DNA of 64,000 nt from Neorhizobium alkalisoli (GCF_002968635.1 NZ_PVBN01000008.1:124001-188000), one strand, 5' to 3'; counted from the stretch's first letter, positions 35,753 through 44,233 are shown. Made by a program: numbers and translations. Notes: a model not told the origin generated them from the sequence alone.

Positions 35753-36256
35753 TCAGATAGTCTGGGCGGTATTCACGAATGCCCCTGCTTCGGTCTTTTC
35801 GATCCGGCATTGATAGCAATTGTTGCGGGCCGAACGGACATGCACATAGGCGATATCCTCCCGGGCGAGCAGTTCCGCGGCCCGCGACGCGATCTTTTCC
35901 GTCGGCGTGACCGCACCGCTTCCGTAGACGATGCGGTCTTCGTGGCTGTAGCCGCGCACGATATAGTCGGTGCTCGACAGGATGGGCGGAATGATCTCTT
36001 CGGCGGCATAACGTTGGCACGGCCGCTTGTGCAGGAAGATCGGTCCGGTTTCCGCATAAGGCTGCAGCGCGGGGAAGGGGCGGTAGGCGAGGACGAAAAG
36101 TTCCTCGCCCGCATCGATATTCTTCAGGCAATGGCGGCACGGGTGACCCGGGCCGTCGGAGACCATTGTTTCGGGCTGGCGCCCGTAGGCGTCAATGCCG
36201 CCATTCCAAAGCTGGGCGGCATCCTCGGCAGGCATGGCTATGAAGGCGATGGTCAT
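35753..36256 (-). CDS. DUF1203-domain protein
   Basis: 167 residues matching DUF1203: SDGPGHPCRHCLKNIDAGEELFVLAYRPF, PYAETGPIFLHKRPCQRY and IVRGYSHEDRIVYGSGA, with conserved cysteines in CRHC and a late CYQC (NNCYQCRIE). The spaced Cys pairs could bind a metal. The function of the family is unknown. It forms a likely two-gene unit with the SnoaL-like gene. Confidence 0.85.
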   Translation of the reverse strand: MTIAFIAMPAEDAAQLWNGGIDAYGRQPETMVSDGPGHPCRHCLKNIDAGEELFVLAYRPFPALQPYAETGPIFLHKRPCQRYAAEEIIPPILSSTDYIVRGYSHEDRIVYGSGAVTPTEKIASRAAELLAREDIAYVHVRSARNNCYQCRIEKTEAGAFVNTAQTI

Positions 36257-36329
36257 GGCAAACTCCTTTTGGATTTGCCTTGAAATGCGCCTGAATGAAC
36301 CGGGAAACCACCCGTTTCTTGCGTGAATG

Positions 36330-36887
36330 TCAGGCGTCCAGCGCCTTCAGCAATTCCGCATCCGTCATCGGCATCACCAGCGCCTCATAGGTGGAAACCG
36401 GCGAGAAGCCCATCATCTGGTAGAGTTGCAGGGCGCGCGGGTGGTCGAGCGTGTTGGTGGTGACCGTCACCTTCTGCGGATTGTCCTGCCAGGCGACGTA
36501 GAGCGCCTGCAGCAGAAACCACTTTCCGATGCCGAGCCCGATCGCCCGTTCGAACAGGCCGAAATAGGAGAGTTCGACGATCTCGTCGCTTTCCTTGGTG
36601 AGTTCGAAGAAACCTGCCGGCGCCCCATGCACGTAGAGCACGGTGACCGAGACGCGCGGATCGTGGATCGCCGCGGCAAGCTCCTCGTCGCTCATCTTCA
36701 GCCGATTGTACCAGTGCCAGCGTTTTCCCACCTGCCGGTAGAGATAACGATAGTAGTGCAGTGGAATATCCGAGGCGCGGATGATCGCTGTCTGGAGATT
36801 GACAGGTACCGGCAGGCTGGCCTTCGGCGGTGCGGTCATTTCCAGTTGCGTGACATGGGCCTTGAGTGGAGTTGGCTTCCTGGCCAT
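36330..36887 (-). CDS. GNAT-family N-acetyltransferase
   Basis: 185 residues from ATG 36887; the longer frame reads back into sseA. The acetyl-CoA site is FGLFERAIGLGIGKWFLLQALYVAW (motif A, about 115-140), followed by VTVTTNTLDHPRALQLYQMMGFSPV (motif B). The N-terminal region has HYYRYLYRQVGKRWHWYNRLKMSD, typical of a rhizobial GNAT subgroup with no known substrate. It begins four bases after the sseA stop, so translation is likely coupled. The substrate may be linked to sulfur or amino-acid metabolism; this is guesswork from context. Confidence 0.87.
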   Translation of the reverse strand: MARKPTPLKAHVTQLEMTAPPKASLPVPVNLQTAIIRASDIPLHYYRYLYRQVGKRWHWYNRLKMSDEELAAAIHDPRVSVTVLYVHGAPAGFFELTKESDEIVELSYFGLFERAIGLGIGKWFLLQALYVAWQDNPQKVTVTTNTLDHPRALQLYQMMGFSPVSTYEALVMPMTDAELLKALDA

Positions 36888-36891
36888 CGCC

Positions 36892-37758
36892 TTACGCCAC
36901 TTTGGAGTCAGGCGGTCCGCCGACGACAGGCGCGTCCTCGCGGCTGCCCCATTCCGTCCAGGAGCCGTCATAAAGCGCGTTGTCCTCATGGCCGAGAGAT
37001 TCCAGCGCAAGTGTGATGATGGCCGCGGTGATGCCCGAACCGCAGCTCGTCACCACCGGTTGGCCGAAATCGATGCCTGCATCCTCGATCGCCTTTCTGA
37101 GCTCCGGCAATGAACGCAGCTTGCCGTTCGCCGAGAATGTACCGGCAGGAAGGCTGCGGGCGCCGGGCATATGACCGGAGCGCAACCCCGCCCGGGGTTC
37201 GGGCTCGGTTCCGGCGAAGCGGCCGGACGAACGGGCGTCGGCGATCTGCCGCGAGCCGTCGCTGACGATCGACAGCATCGTCTGGAAATCGATCACCTTG
37301 TCCACCCGGAAATTGGTATTGAACGTCACCGCTTCGGGCTGGGGAACGGCCGTGTCGAGAGGTCGGCCTTCAGCCTTCCAGCCGTCCAGGCCGCCATCGA
37401 GGATAAAGACGTTCTGGGCGCCCATGGTGCGGAAGAGCCACCAGCCGCGGGGCGCCGAAAAGATGCCGGGGCCGTCGTAAATCACGATCCGGTCCGTCTC
37501 GCGGATTCCCATCTTGCCGACGGTCTCGGCAAAGAGGTCGGGCGAGGGCACCATATGGGGAAGTCCGGTCGAGTGATCGGCCACCTTGTCGTGGTCGAAC
37601 CGCACGGCGCCTGGAATGTGGCCGCTAGCATATTCTGCATCAGCGTTGCGGTTTTGCGCGGCAAGATAAAAGGAGGTGTCGACGATCTTCAGGTCGGGGC
37701 TGCCAAGCTGGCTCTGAAGCCATTCGGACGAAACGACGAAACGGCTGGTTCCGCTCAT
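36892..37758 (-). CDS. sseA: 3-Mercaptopyruvate sulfurtransferase
   Basis: 288 residues from ATG 37758 (GGGAGAG upstream). Two rhodanese domains: the inactive N-terminal one (SEWLQSQLGSPDLKIVDTSFYL) and the active C-terminal one, with the catalytic loop CGSGITA (about 237-243), the mercaptopyruvate-type CG[ST]G[VI]TA rather than the rhodanese CRxGxR. It moves sulfur from mercaptopyruvate, a cysteine breakdown product. It lies in a leftward run with cysteine synthase, AlaX and a GNAT enzyme. Confidence 0.92.
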   Translation of the reverse strand: MSGTSRFVVSSEWLQSQLGSPDLKIVDTSFYLAAQNRNADAEYASGHIPGAVRFDHDKVADHSTGLPHMVPSPDLFAETVGKMGIRETDRIVIYDGPGIFSAPRGWWLFRTMGAQNVFILDGGLDGWKAEGRPLDTAVPQPEAVTFNTNFRVDKVIDFQTMLSIVSDGSRQIADARSSGRFAGTEPEPRAGLRSGHMPGARSLPAGTFSANGKLRSLPELRKAIEDAGIDFGQPVVTSCGSGITAAIITLALESLGHEDNALYDGSWTEWGSREDAPVVGGPPDSKVA

Positions 37759-37780
37759 GTAACTCTCCCTTGGGGCTGGG

Positions 37781-38518
37781 TCAGCCCTCTGTGCCGGGCT
37801 CGCCGAACCGGATGCGGAAACGGCGGTTCTCCTTGCCCTTCTTTTCGATCTTGGCGATGTGAATCGCGCCGACCTCCTGCGTTTCGGAGACATGTGTGCC
37901 GCCGCAAGGCTGGCTGTCAATGCTGGAGTTTTCGCCGATGCAGACCAGGCTGACGCGGCCCATCCCCATCGGCGGCCGGACATTCTTGGATTTCACGATG
38001 CCGGGATTGGCAGCGAGCTCCTCGTCGGTGATCCATTGAACATAGACCGGATGGTTCTGCCTGACGAGGTCCATCAGTCGCGCCGTCACCTCGTCCTTGT
38101 CGATCGTCTCGCTCATGTCAAAATCGACGCGCGATTCCTCCTCGCCGACCGCGGCACCGGTAATCGGATATTGGCAGACGACGGACAGCAGATGGCAGGC
38201 GGTGTGCATGCGCATCAGCCTGTAGCGGCGCGGCCAGTCGACATGAAGCGTCAGCTTCTCGCCGACGAGCGGCTGCGGCTCGCCTGCGAGCGGCACATGG
38301 ATCACAGTCTCCTTGGTGGCGCCGTGCTTCGTCTGGCCGAGCTGGATTTTCGCCCCGTCGGCCCGTTCTAAAAAGCCGGTATCGCCGGGCTGGCCTCCCG
38401 ACGTGGCATAGAAACAGGTCCGGTCGAGTTCTATGCCGCCATCCTCGTGAATGGCCGTCACTACCGCTTCGGTCGTCGAAAGGTAGAAGTCGTCGCGGTA
38501 GAGGATTTCAACGGGCAT
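37781..38518 (-). CDS. Alanyl-tRNA editing protein AlaX
   Basis: 245 residues, the free-standing editing domain of alanyl-tRNA synthetase. It strips serine or glycine wrongly put on tRNA-Ala. The zinc site is complete: HTACH (H-x3-H, about residues 105-109) and CGGTH (C-x3-H, about 205-209). The N-terminal beta-barrel YATSGGQPGDTG is also present. It lies 20 bp after the cysteine synthase stop and 22 bp before sseA on the same strand, so it is in one operon with sulfur genes. That context hints that serine or cysteine mischarging is at issue. Confidence 0.9.
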   Translation of the reverse strand: MPVEILYRDDFYLSTTEAVVTAIHEDGGIELDRTCFYATSGGQPGDTGFLERADGAKIQLGQTKHGATKETVIHVPLAGEPQPLVGEKLTLHVDWPRRYRLMRMHTACHLLSVVCQYPITGAAVGEEESRVDFDMSETIDKDEVTARLMDLVRQNHPVYVQWITDEELAANPGIVKSKNVRPPMGMGRVSLVCIGENSSIDSQPCGGTHVSETQEVGAIHIAKIEKKGKENRRFRIRFGEPGTEG

Positions 38519-38538
38519 AGATCACTCGATTATCTGTA

Positions 38539-39576
38539 TCAGGCGGTCTGGAAGGGGACGGGAACGTGCCGCTTCTGGGTAAGCCAAGCCGGGACCGGCA
38601 AGCCCTTCGATTTGAGGAACTCGGGATTGAAGAGCTTCGATTGATAGCGGTTGCCGTAATCGCAGAGGATCGTCACGATCGTGTGGCCGGGGCCGAGGTC
38701 CCTGGCGAGCCGGATGGCGCCGGCAATGTTGATGCCAGTCGATCCGCCGAGGCAGAGGCCTTCCTTCTCGACGAGGTCGAAGATCAGCGGCAGGGCTTCG
38801 GCATCGGGAATGCGGTAGGAAAAATCGGGCGTGAAGCCTTCGAGATTGGCGGTGATGCGGCCCTGGCCGATACCTTCGGTGATGGACGAGCCTTCCGCTT
38901 TCAGCTCGCCGTGGGCGTAGTATTCATAGAGAGCTGCCCCCTCGGGGTCGGCAATGCCGATCTTGACGTTCGGATTCCTTGCCTTGAGACCTGCGGCCAC
39001 GCCGGCAAGCGTGCCCCCGGAGCCAACGGAGCAGATGAAGCCGTCGACCTTGCCACCGGTCTGATCCCAGATTTCCGGTGCCGTCGTCTGAATGTGAGCC
39101 TCGCGGTTTGCCACATTGTCGAACTGATTGGCCCAGATGGCGCCAGCAGGCTCGCTTTTGGCAAGTTCTTCCGCGAGGCGCCCGGAAATCTTCACGTAGT
39201 TGTTGGGGTTCTTGTAGGGGACGGCAGGCACTTCCACGAGTTCGGCGCCGAAAAGCTTCAGCGCGTCCTTCTTTTCCTGGCTCTGGGTTTCCGGAATGAC
39301 GATGACGGTGCGGTAACCGAGCGCCTTGGCGACCAGCGTCAGGCCGATCCCCGTATTGCCAGCGGTACCCTCGACGATCACGCCGCCGGGCCGCAGCAGT
39401 CCCTTCTTCTCCGCTTCGCGGATGATGTAGAGCGCCGCGCGATCCTTGACCGACTGTCCGGGATTAAGGAATTCGGCCTTTCCGAAAATCTCACAGCCGG
39501 TCGCTTCGGAAGCACCTTTGAGTCGGAGAAGGGGCGTGTTGCCGATCACGTCGAGGACAGAGGAGTGGGAGGTCAT
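38539..39576 (-). CDS. Cysteine synthase A family (O-acetylserine sulfhydrylase)
   Basis: 345 residues from ATG 39576 (AAGG eight bases upstream); the ATG 21 bases earlier has no ribosome site. A PLP enzyme joining sulfide to O-acetylserine. Marks: VIGNTPLLRLKGAS, the PLP lysine in FLNPGQSVKDRAALYII (about residue 43), EGTAGNTGIGL, the phosphate loop SVGSGGTLAG, and GGSTGINIAGAIRLA. The C-terminal NPEFLKSKGLPVPAWL tail is typical of a rhizobial subgroup. It heads the AlaX-SseA-GNAT run. A perfect palindrome lies 29 bp upstream. Confidence 0.92.
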   Translation of the reverse strand: MTSHSSVLDVIGNTPLLRLKGASEATGCEIFGKAEFLNPGQSVKDRAALYIIREAEKKGLLRPGGVIVEGTAGNTGIGLTLVAKALGYRTVIVIPETQSQEKKDALKLFGAELVEVPAVPYKNPNNYVKISGRLAEELAKSEPAGAIWANQFDNVANREAHIQTTAPEIWDQTGGKVDGFICSVGSGGTLAGVAAGLKARNPNVKIGIADPEGAALYEYYAHGELKAEGSSITEGIGQGRITANLEGFTPDFSYRIPDAEALPLIFDLVEKEGLCLGGSTGINIAGAIRLARDLGPGHTIVTILCDYGNRYQSKLFNPEFLKSKGLPVPAWLTQKRHVPVPFQTA

Positions 39577-39903
39577 CGGGCTACCTTGTTGTTCCATGCT
39601 GATTTAAGACCGGTCTTTTCGGCGGGCAAGCGCCGGAGAGCAAGAAATTATGTTTCCGGAAAGAGTGGGCGCCGGTAAAATCCATCTTCGATCGGCGATT
39701 GGCCGAGCGGAGGCGGTTATGGGGGCTATCGCAAGGTCAGCTCCCGTGTCTGCGGTCCGATGAAATTTCGGATTTTAATATCGCGGAAACAGTAATCCAA
39801 AACCGTTGCCGTACGTATATCAATTCAATTGAAGCTCATACTAAACCGTGTCATTCATGATTTTCGCGCAGCGTGAATTTCACTTACGAACTGGCCTTTG
39901 GAC
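39577..39903. other. Divergent gap between cysteine synthase and the ChrR-like gene
   Basis: No gene. It holds the perfect palindrome at 39606-39617 near the cysteine synthase start and a strongly AT-rich stretch at 39765-39870, where the promoter of the ChrR-like gene should be. No sigma-factor gene or remnant was seen. Confidence 0.5.
39606..39617. promoter_or_regulatory. Palindromic operator upstream of the cysteine synthase operon
   Basis: AAGACCGGTCTT is a perfect 12-bp palindrome 29 bp before the start codon. The AGACC/GGTCT halves resemble TetR-family operators such as the NemR box, but no TetR gene adjoins it. Confidence 0.45.
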
Positions 39904-40548
39904 ATGCTGCTGAACCTGGAAAGGTTAGACCTTCTTCTCGCCCACTACGTGGCCGGCGCTCTTCCCAGACCGGCCGATGTGCTTGTCGGCTCTTATCTGG
40001 AAATGCAACCTGCGGCAGCGCGCCTTGCAGATGTGCTGGAGGAGTTTGCGGGGAGGGCTTTGGCCGACAGCGAACCATTGGCAATGTCGCATCGGGATCA
40101 AAGCCTCAAAGAGATCTTTACTTCACGCCTGCCGGTGGTCGAACGCGAAAAGCCTGGACATCCCCAATCCGGTCTTCCCATTCTCCTGCGATCCTATTTG
40201 GGGGGCGATCTTGCTGAGATCCCATGGAAAACAAGGCTGCCCGGCTTCAGGCAGCATGTCATCGAAAAGTCCAAGGACGTGGAAGCCAGCCTTCTCTGGC
40301 TGCGCCCGGGCAGAGCGCTTCCCCACCATGGTCACAAGGGATTGGAGCTGACGCTGGTGATCGAGGGCGAATTCAACGACCATCGCGGCCGTTTTGCAGC
40401 GGGAGATGTCTCGGTTGCCGATGAAACGCTGGACCATCGGCCGGTCGCGGCAAGCCACGCGCCGTGTATCTGCTTTTCCATCCTGTTCGCGCCGATTTCT
40501 CTTTCCGGCCCGATACCGAGATTAGTGGGTGACATCCTCGGCATATGA
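39904..40548 (+). CDS. ChrR-like cupin protein (anti-sigma-related), zinc-finger part lost
   Basis: 214 residues from ATG 39904 (weak ribosome site). Overall it follows ChrR, the zinc anti-sigma factor that holds RpoE until singlet oxygen appears. The C-terminal cupin is intact: LLWLRPGRALPHHGHKGLELTLVIEGEFNDHRGRFAAGDVSVADETLDHRP, with the His-His...Glu...His metal ligands. In the N-terminal anti-sigma domain the usual H-x3-C-x2-C site reads SYLEMQPAAAR, with no Cys and no His. No sigma factor lies alongside. So it may have lost sigma control, or act on a distant partner by a zinc-free contact. Confidence 0.8.
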   Translation: MLLNLERLDLLLAHYVAGALPRPADVLVGSYLEMQPAAARLADVLEEFAGRALADSEPLAMSHRDQSLKEIFTSRLPVVEREKPGHPQSGLPILLRSYLGGDLAEIPWKTRLPGFRQHVIEKSKDVEASLLWLRPGRALPHHGHKGLELTLVIEGEFNDHRGRFAAGDVSVADETLDHRPVAASHAPCICFSILFAPISLSGPIPRLVGDILGI

Positions 40549-40551
40549 GCG

Positions 40552-40582
40552 GCAAAAGAAAAGCCGGTGGATCACCGGCTTG
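40552..40582 (-). terminator. Terminator of the DUF982 gene
   Basis: 9-bp arms AAGCCGGTG / CACCGGCTT. Read leftward the stem is followed by TTTCTTTT, a good T run, 4 bp after the stop at 40587. It may also slow the rightward ChrR-like transcript. Confidence 0.75.
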
Positions 40583-40586
40583 GCGT

Positions 40587-40829
40587 CTAGTTCAGGTGAA
40601 GCTGCGCTTCACTGACTGCCTGCTCGAATTGCTGGCGCGCTTCTTCCGGTGATCTGCGACCGTCGAGCGCGGCCCGGCAGACGCTGCGTGCCTTGACGAA
40701 ATGCGGCCCGCGCATATCCGGCCACCGATCGGTCAATAAAACCAGCGCCTCGAAAGGTCCGTTGATGACCTCTGTGCCGAGATGGCCGAATGCAACGCGA
40801 ACCGGTTTTTGCCAGCTTGTCTGCGGCAT
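40587..40829 (-). CDS. DUF982-domain protein
   Basis: 80 residues from ATG 40829 (GGGAGGAG upstream). The pattern KPVRVAFGHLGTEVINGPFEALVLLTDRWPDMRGPHFVKARSVCRAALDGRRSPEEARQQFEQAVSEA is the rhizobial DUF982 family, which is found in many copies in these genomes. Function unknown. A second member lies at 48509-48769. Confidence 0.88.
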   Translation of the reverse strand: MPQTSWQKPVRVAFGHLGTEVINGPFEALVLLTDRWPDMRGPHFVKARSVCRAALDGRRSPEEARQQFEQAVSEAQLHLN

Positions 40830-41082
40830 GTGTGTCTCCTCCCTGGATACCAACCGTAATAAACGCGCAATGCGTCAAACGGTTCCCCGCCTACGCATGA
40901 AAATTTGCACCCGCTGATCGCGATTGTCTATCCGAAAATGGCAGCAAGCCAGTGGAACGGGACGAAGATGTGGTTGGAGATTGCGCGCGTCTTCGGGCGG
41001 CGCCGTCAGGCTTGATGATTCCCTTGCCGCCGGCGAATCATGATTGCTATGGGTTCCGGAAATCAGTTGCGGAAGAGGCGCC

Positions 41083-41724
41083 ATGCAGGAACGATTTCTC
41101 ATTCAGGGACCGAGCGATTCCGTTGTCACGATCCTTTTGGCGCACGGCGCGGGCGCGCCGATGGATTCAGTCTCCATGACTGCGGCGGCAGGCGCTCTCG
41201 CATCCAAAGGTTTTCGCGTCGTCCGCTTCGAGTTCGGCTACATGGGAGCCCGCCGGACGTCCGGCGACCGAAAGCCGCCGCCGAAAGCCGAAATCCTCAA
41301 TCCGGAATACCGGGCCGTGATCGATGAGATCGGCAACACGGAGGTGCTGATTATCGGCGGAAAGTCCATGGGCGGCCGGGTCGCGAGCATGGTTGCCGAC
41401 GATCTTCATGCCCAGGGCAAGGTGGCCGGTCTCCTATGCCTCGGTTATCCCTTTCACCCGCCCGGCAAGCCGGATCAGCTTCGCACGCAGCATCTCAAGG
41501 CTCTGAAGACGCCTGCGCTGATATGCCAGGGGACACGCGACGAATTCGGCACAAGGGAAGAGGTGTCCGATTATCAACTGTCGGACAGCATCGAAATCCT
41601 CTGGCTGGAGGATGGGGATCACGACCTCAAGCCGCGCAAGACGATCTCCGGTTTCTCGACCGCCGATCATCTCGCCAAAATGGCGGAAACGGTTCGGGCA
41701 TGGGCCGACCGTCTGACGTTTTAG
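41083..41724 (+). CDS. Alpha/beta hydrolase of the KANL3/Tex30 type
   Basis: 213 residues from ATG 41083 (AAGAGG upstream). It starts ILLAHGAGAPMDSVSM, a typical oxyanion block; the nucleophile elbow is GGKSMGG; RFEFGYMGARR follows the first strand pair; the acid and base are likely in GTRDEFGTREE and LEDGDHDLKPRK. This matches the COG3571 group of small hydrolases. The substrate is unknown. Confidence 0.87.
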   Translation: MQERFLIQGPSDSVVTILLAHGAGAPMDSVSMTAAAGALASKGFRVVRFEFGYMGARRTSGDRKPPPKAEILNPEYRAVIDEIGNTEVLIIGGKSMGGRVASMVADDLHAQGKVAGLLCLGYPFHPPGKPDQLRTQHLKALKTPALICQGTRDEFGTREEVSDYQLSDSIEILWLEDGDHDLKPRKTISGFSTADHLAKMAETVRAWADRLTF

Positions 41725-41834
41725 CTTCAGGCAATCAGCGGCGGTCAGGCCGCGATCCGAACCTTGGCTGCAGTCGGTCACCAGGCGGTGATGCGGCCCT
41801 CAGCGGACTTCGTTTTCTTCTCGTTTGATGTTAC

Positions 41835-41848
41835 GTACTATTTAGTAC
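41835..41848. promoter_or_regulatory. Perfect palindrome upstream of the dehydroshikimate dehydratase gene
   Basis: GTACTATTTAGTAC: 6-bp arms GTACTA/TAGTAC around TT, 84 bp before the ATG, in a locally AT-rich patch. It looks like a TetR- or GntR-type operator. No regulator gene is adjacent. Confidence 0.55.
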
Positions 41849-41932
41849 AAAATGCGTTTGATGTGGATGCGGGCCTGAATGCTTGGGCTGTGCTGGGTCT
41901 ACGGCTTGTGGATTTGGAGGAGTGGGAGAGCG

Positions 41933-43834
41933 ATGAAGACCTCGATAGCGACGGTTTCGATCAGCGGGGAATTGCCGGAGAAGCTGGAGGCGATTGCCAA
42001 GGCCGGGTTCGACGGGGTGGAGATCTTCGAGAACGATTTTCTGGCCTTTGACGGCAGTCCGGCGGATGTCGGCAGGATGGTGCGCGATTTCGGGCTCGAG
42101 ATCACGCTGTTCCAGCCGTTCCGCGATTTCGAGGGCATGCCTGAGCCGCTTCGCTCCCGCACGTTCGACCGCGCCGAACGCAAGTTCGACGTCATGCAGG
42201 AGCTCGGCACCGATCTGGTGCTGGTTTGCTCCAACGTCTCGCCCGTTTCGCTTGGCGGCATCGACCGGGCGGCGGCCGATTTCCACGAGCTCGGCGAGCG
42301 GGCGGCCAGACGCGGGCTGAGGGTCGGCTACGAGGCGCTCGCCTGGGGCCGGCATATCAACGACCACCGCGATGCCTGGGAGATCGTCCGGCGTGCCGAC
42401 CACGACAATATCGGCCTGATCCTCGACAGCTTTCACACGCTGTCGAGGAGGATCGACATCAATTCGATCCGCTCCATCCCCAAGGACAAGATCTTCATCG
42501 TCCAGCTCGCCGATGCGCCGCTGATCGACATGGACCTGCTCTACTGGTCCCGGCATTTCCGCAATATGCCGGGCGAGGGTGATCTGCCGGTGACGGCGTT
42601 TACCACCGCCATCGCCGAAACCGGTTATGACGGTTATTTCTCGCTGGAAATCTTCAACGACCAGTTCCGCGGCGGGCAGCCCCGGGCGATCGCCGCCGAT
42701 GGCTACCGCTCGCTGATCCATCTCGGCGACCGGGTACGCCGCAGCCCGAATGCGGCCAGCCTGACGGTGCCGGCCATGCCGGACCGGGCCGCGGTCAAGG
42801 GCGTCGGCTTCGTGGAATTTTCCGCCGACGAGAAGGACGCGGCCGATCTTGCCGCCATCTTGAAGACACTCGGCTTTCGCAGGACCGGCGTCCACAAGAC
42901 GAAGAAGGTCAGCCTGTTCAGCCAAGGCGACATCCGGCTGCTCGTCAATACCGAGGACAGAGGTTTTGCCAACGCCTCCTTTGCGGTGCATGGCACCTCG
43001 GCCTATGCGACGGCGCTCGTCGTCGACGATGCGCAAGCCGCACTCGCGCGTGCGGTGGTGCTCGGCGCCGAACGGTTCGAGCAGCCGGTCGGCCCGGGCG
43101 AAGTCGAGATCCCGGCGATCCGCGGCGTCGGCGGCGGGTTGATCTACCTGCTCGACGACAAAAGCGAGCTCGGCCGCTTTTCCGAGATCGATTTTACCCC
43201 CGTCAGCGACGAGGCAGCGACAGGAACCGAGGTGGTGCCGGCGCATCTGTCGCATGTCGATCATATCGCCCAGACGGTCGCCTACGAGGAAATGCTGACC
43301 TGGCTGTTGTTCTACACCTCGATCTTCGACACCCAGAAGACCCCGATGGTCGACATCATCGACCCGGCCGGGGTGGTGCGCAGCCAGGTGGTGGAAAATG
43401 CCTCCGGAACGCTCAGGATCACCCTGAACGGGGCGGAGAACCGCCGCACGCTCGCCGGTCACTTCATCGCCGAAAAGTTCGGCTCTGGCATTCAGCACCT
43501 GGCCTTTTCCACCGACGACATCTTTGCAACTGCCGAGGCGCTCAAACAGAACGGCTTCCGGCCGCTGGTCATCTCCCCCAACTACTACGGTGACGCAGAA
43601 GCCCGCTTCGGGCTCGATCCGGCGCTCACCGAGAAGCTGAAGGCCGACAACATCCTCTACGACCGCGACGAGCAGGGCGAATATTTCCAGCTCTACAGCA
43701 TGACCTATGGCGAGGGCTTCTTCTTCGAGATCGTCGAACGGCGCGGCTACAAAGGCTACGGTGCCCCAAACGCCATCTTCCGCATCGCCGCACTCAAAAA
43801 GGCGCTGAGACCCGAAGGTATGCCGAAAACCTGA
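41933..43834 (+). CDS. quiC: 3-Dehydroshikimate dehydratase, QuiC-type TIM barrel/HPPD-like fusion
   Basis: 633 residues from ATG 41933 (GGGAG upstream). The N-terminal half (about 1-275) is an AP-endonuclease-2-type TIM barrel: GFDGVEIFENDF, YEALAWGRHINDHRDAWEIV, LILDSFHTLSRR, VQLADAP, FSLEIFNDQFRGG. The C-terminal half (about 285-625) is a two-module vicinal-oxygen-chelate domain like 4-hydroxyphenylpyruvate dioxygenase: HLSHVDHIAQTV, GSGIQHLAFSTDDI and FFFEIVERRGYKGYG. This fusion is known as QuiC1 of Pseudomonas, which turns 3-dehydroshikimate to protocatechuate, feeding quinate and shikimate into aromatic breakdown. No other qui or pca gene is near. Confidence 0.88.
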   Translation: MKTSIATVSISGELPEKLEAIAKAGFDGVEIFENDFLAFDGSPADVGRMVRDFGLEITLFQPFRDFEGMPEPLRSRTFDRAERKFDVMQELGTDLVLVCSNVSPVSLGGIDRAAADFHELGERAARRGLRVGYEALAWGRHINDHRDAWEIVRRADHDNIGLILDSFHTLSRRIDINSIRSIPKDKIFIVQLADAPLIDMDLLYWSRHFRNMPGEGDLPVTAFTTAIAETGYDGYFSLEIFNDQFRGGQPRAIAADGYRSLIHLGDRVRRSPNAASLTVPAMPDRAAVKGVGFVEFSADEKDAADLAAILKTLGFRRTGVHKTKKVSLFSQGDIRLLVNTEDRGFANASFAVHGTSAYATALVVDDAQAALARAVVLGAERFEQPVGPGEVEIPAIRGVGGGLIYLLDDKSELGRFSEIDFTPVSDEAATGTEVVPAHLSHVDHIAQTVAYEEMLTWLLFYTSIFDTQKTPMVDIIDPAGVVRSQVVENASGTLRITLNGAENRRTLAGHFIAEKFGSGIQHLAFSTDDIFATAEALKQNGFRPLVISPNYYGDAEARFGLDPALTEKLKADNILYDRDEQGEYFQLYSMTYGEGFFFEIVERRGYKGYGAPNAIFRIAALKKALRPEGMPKT

Positions 43835-43870
43835 GGAAACCGCCGATAAGGCGGAAAGCGGCTAAAACGA

Positions 43871-43900
43871 CAAAAGCGCGCCGTCGGGCGCGCTTTTGTT
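43871..43900 (+). terminator. Terminator of quiC
   Basis: 12-bp arms CAAAAGCGCGCC / GGCGCGCTTTTG with a 4-nt loop and a TTTTGTT tail, 36 bp after the stop. Confidence 0.85.
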
Positions 43901-43914
43901 CAGAAACTGGCTCC
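43899..43914. repeat. Left 16-bp direct repeat (candidate att site)
   Basis: TTCAGAAACTGGCTCC, identical to 46337-46352. The right copy covers the last bases of tRNA-Asn (GGAGCCA read leftward) plus 9 bp beyond it. Together they frame 2.4 kb. Confidence 0.65.
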
Positions 43915-44233
43915 TGGAGAGGGATCCATCCTCACCTCCGCTTCGGCGGAGAACACGCGCCCTGCCACATCCTCGGCGGCTCAACCCGGCGGCCGTTCAT
44001 CTGCGGATAACAAAGCCTTCTGCTGTGCCGTGGGCTCAGGCCGTAATCGATAACGTCGGACAGTGAAGGCAATTGAAGGCGGCGAACGTCTCAGCGTTTT
44101 GTCGCAGCGTCGCACACACCCAGGGTTCTCAGGCGTTGTTTTTCGGTCAATTCATCCGTATGCCTGAAGCGAGCTCGACTTGGTGCCTGCTAGTTAGGCA
44201 CGCAGACGAACAGGCAAGTGGACAAGGCGGCAT

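Larger units (their letters stand above)
43835..44233. other. Gene-free left margin of the accessory segment
   Basis: It holds the quiC terminator, the left copy of the 16-bp direct repeat, and about 320 bp without a supportable gene. A small hairpin, GTGCCT/AGGCAC at 44183-44201, lies just upstream of the next gene. Confidence 0.55.
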
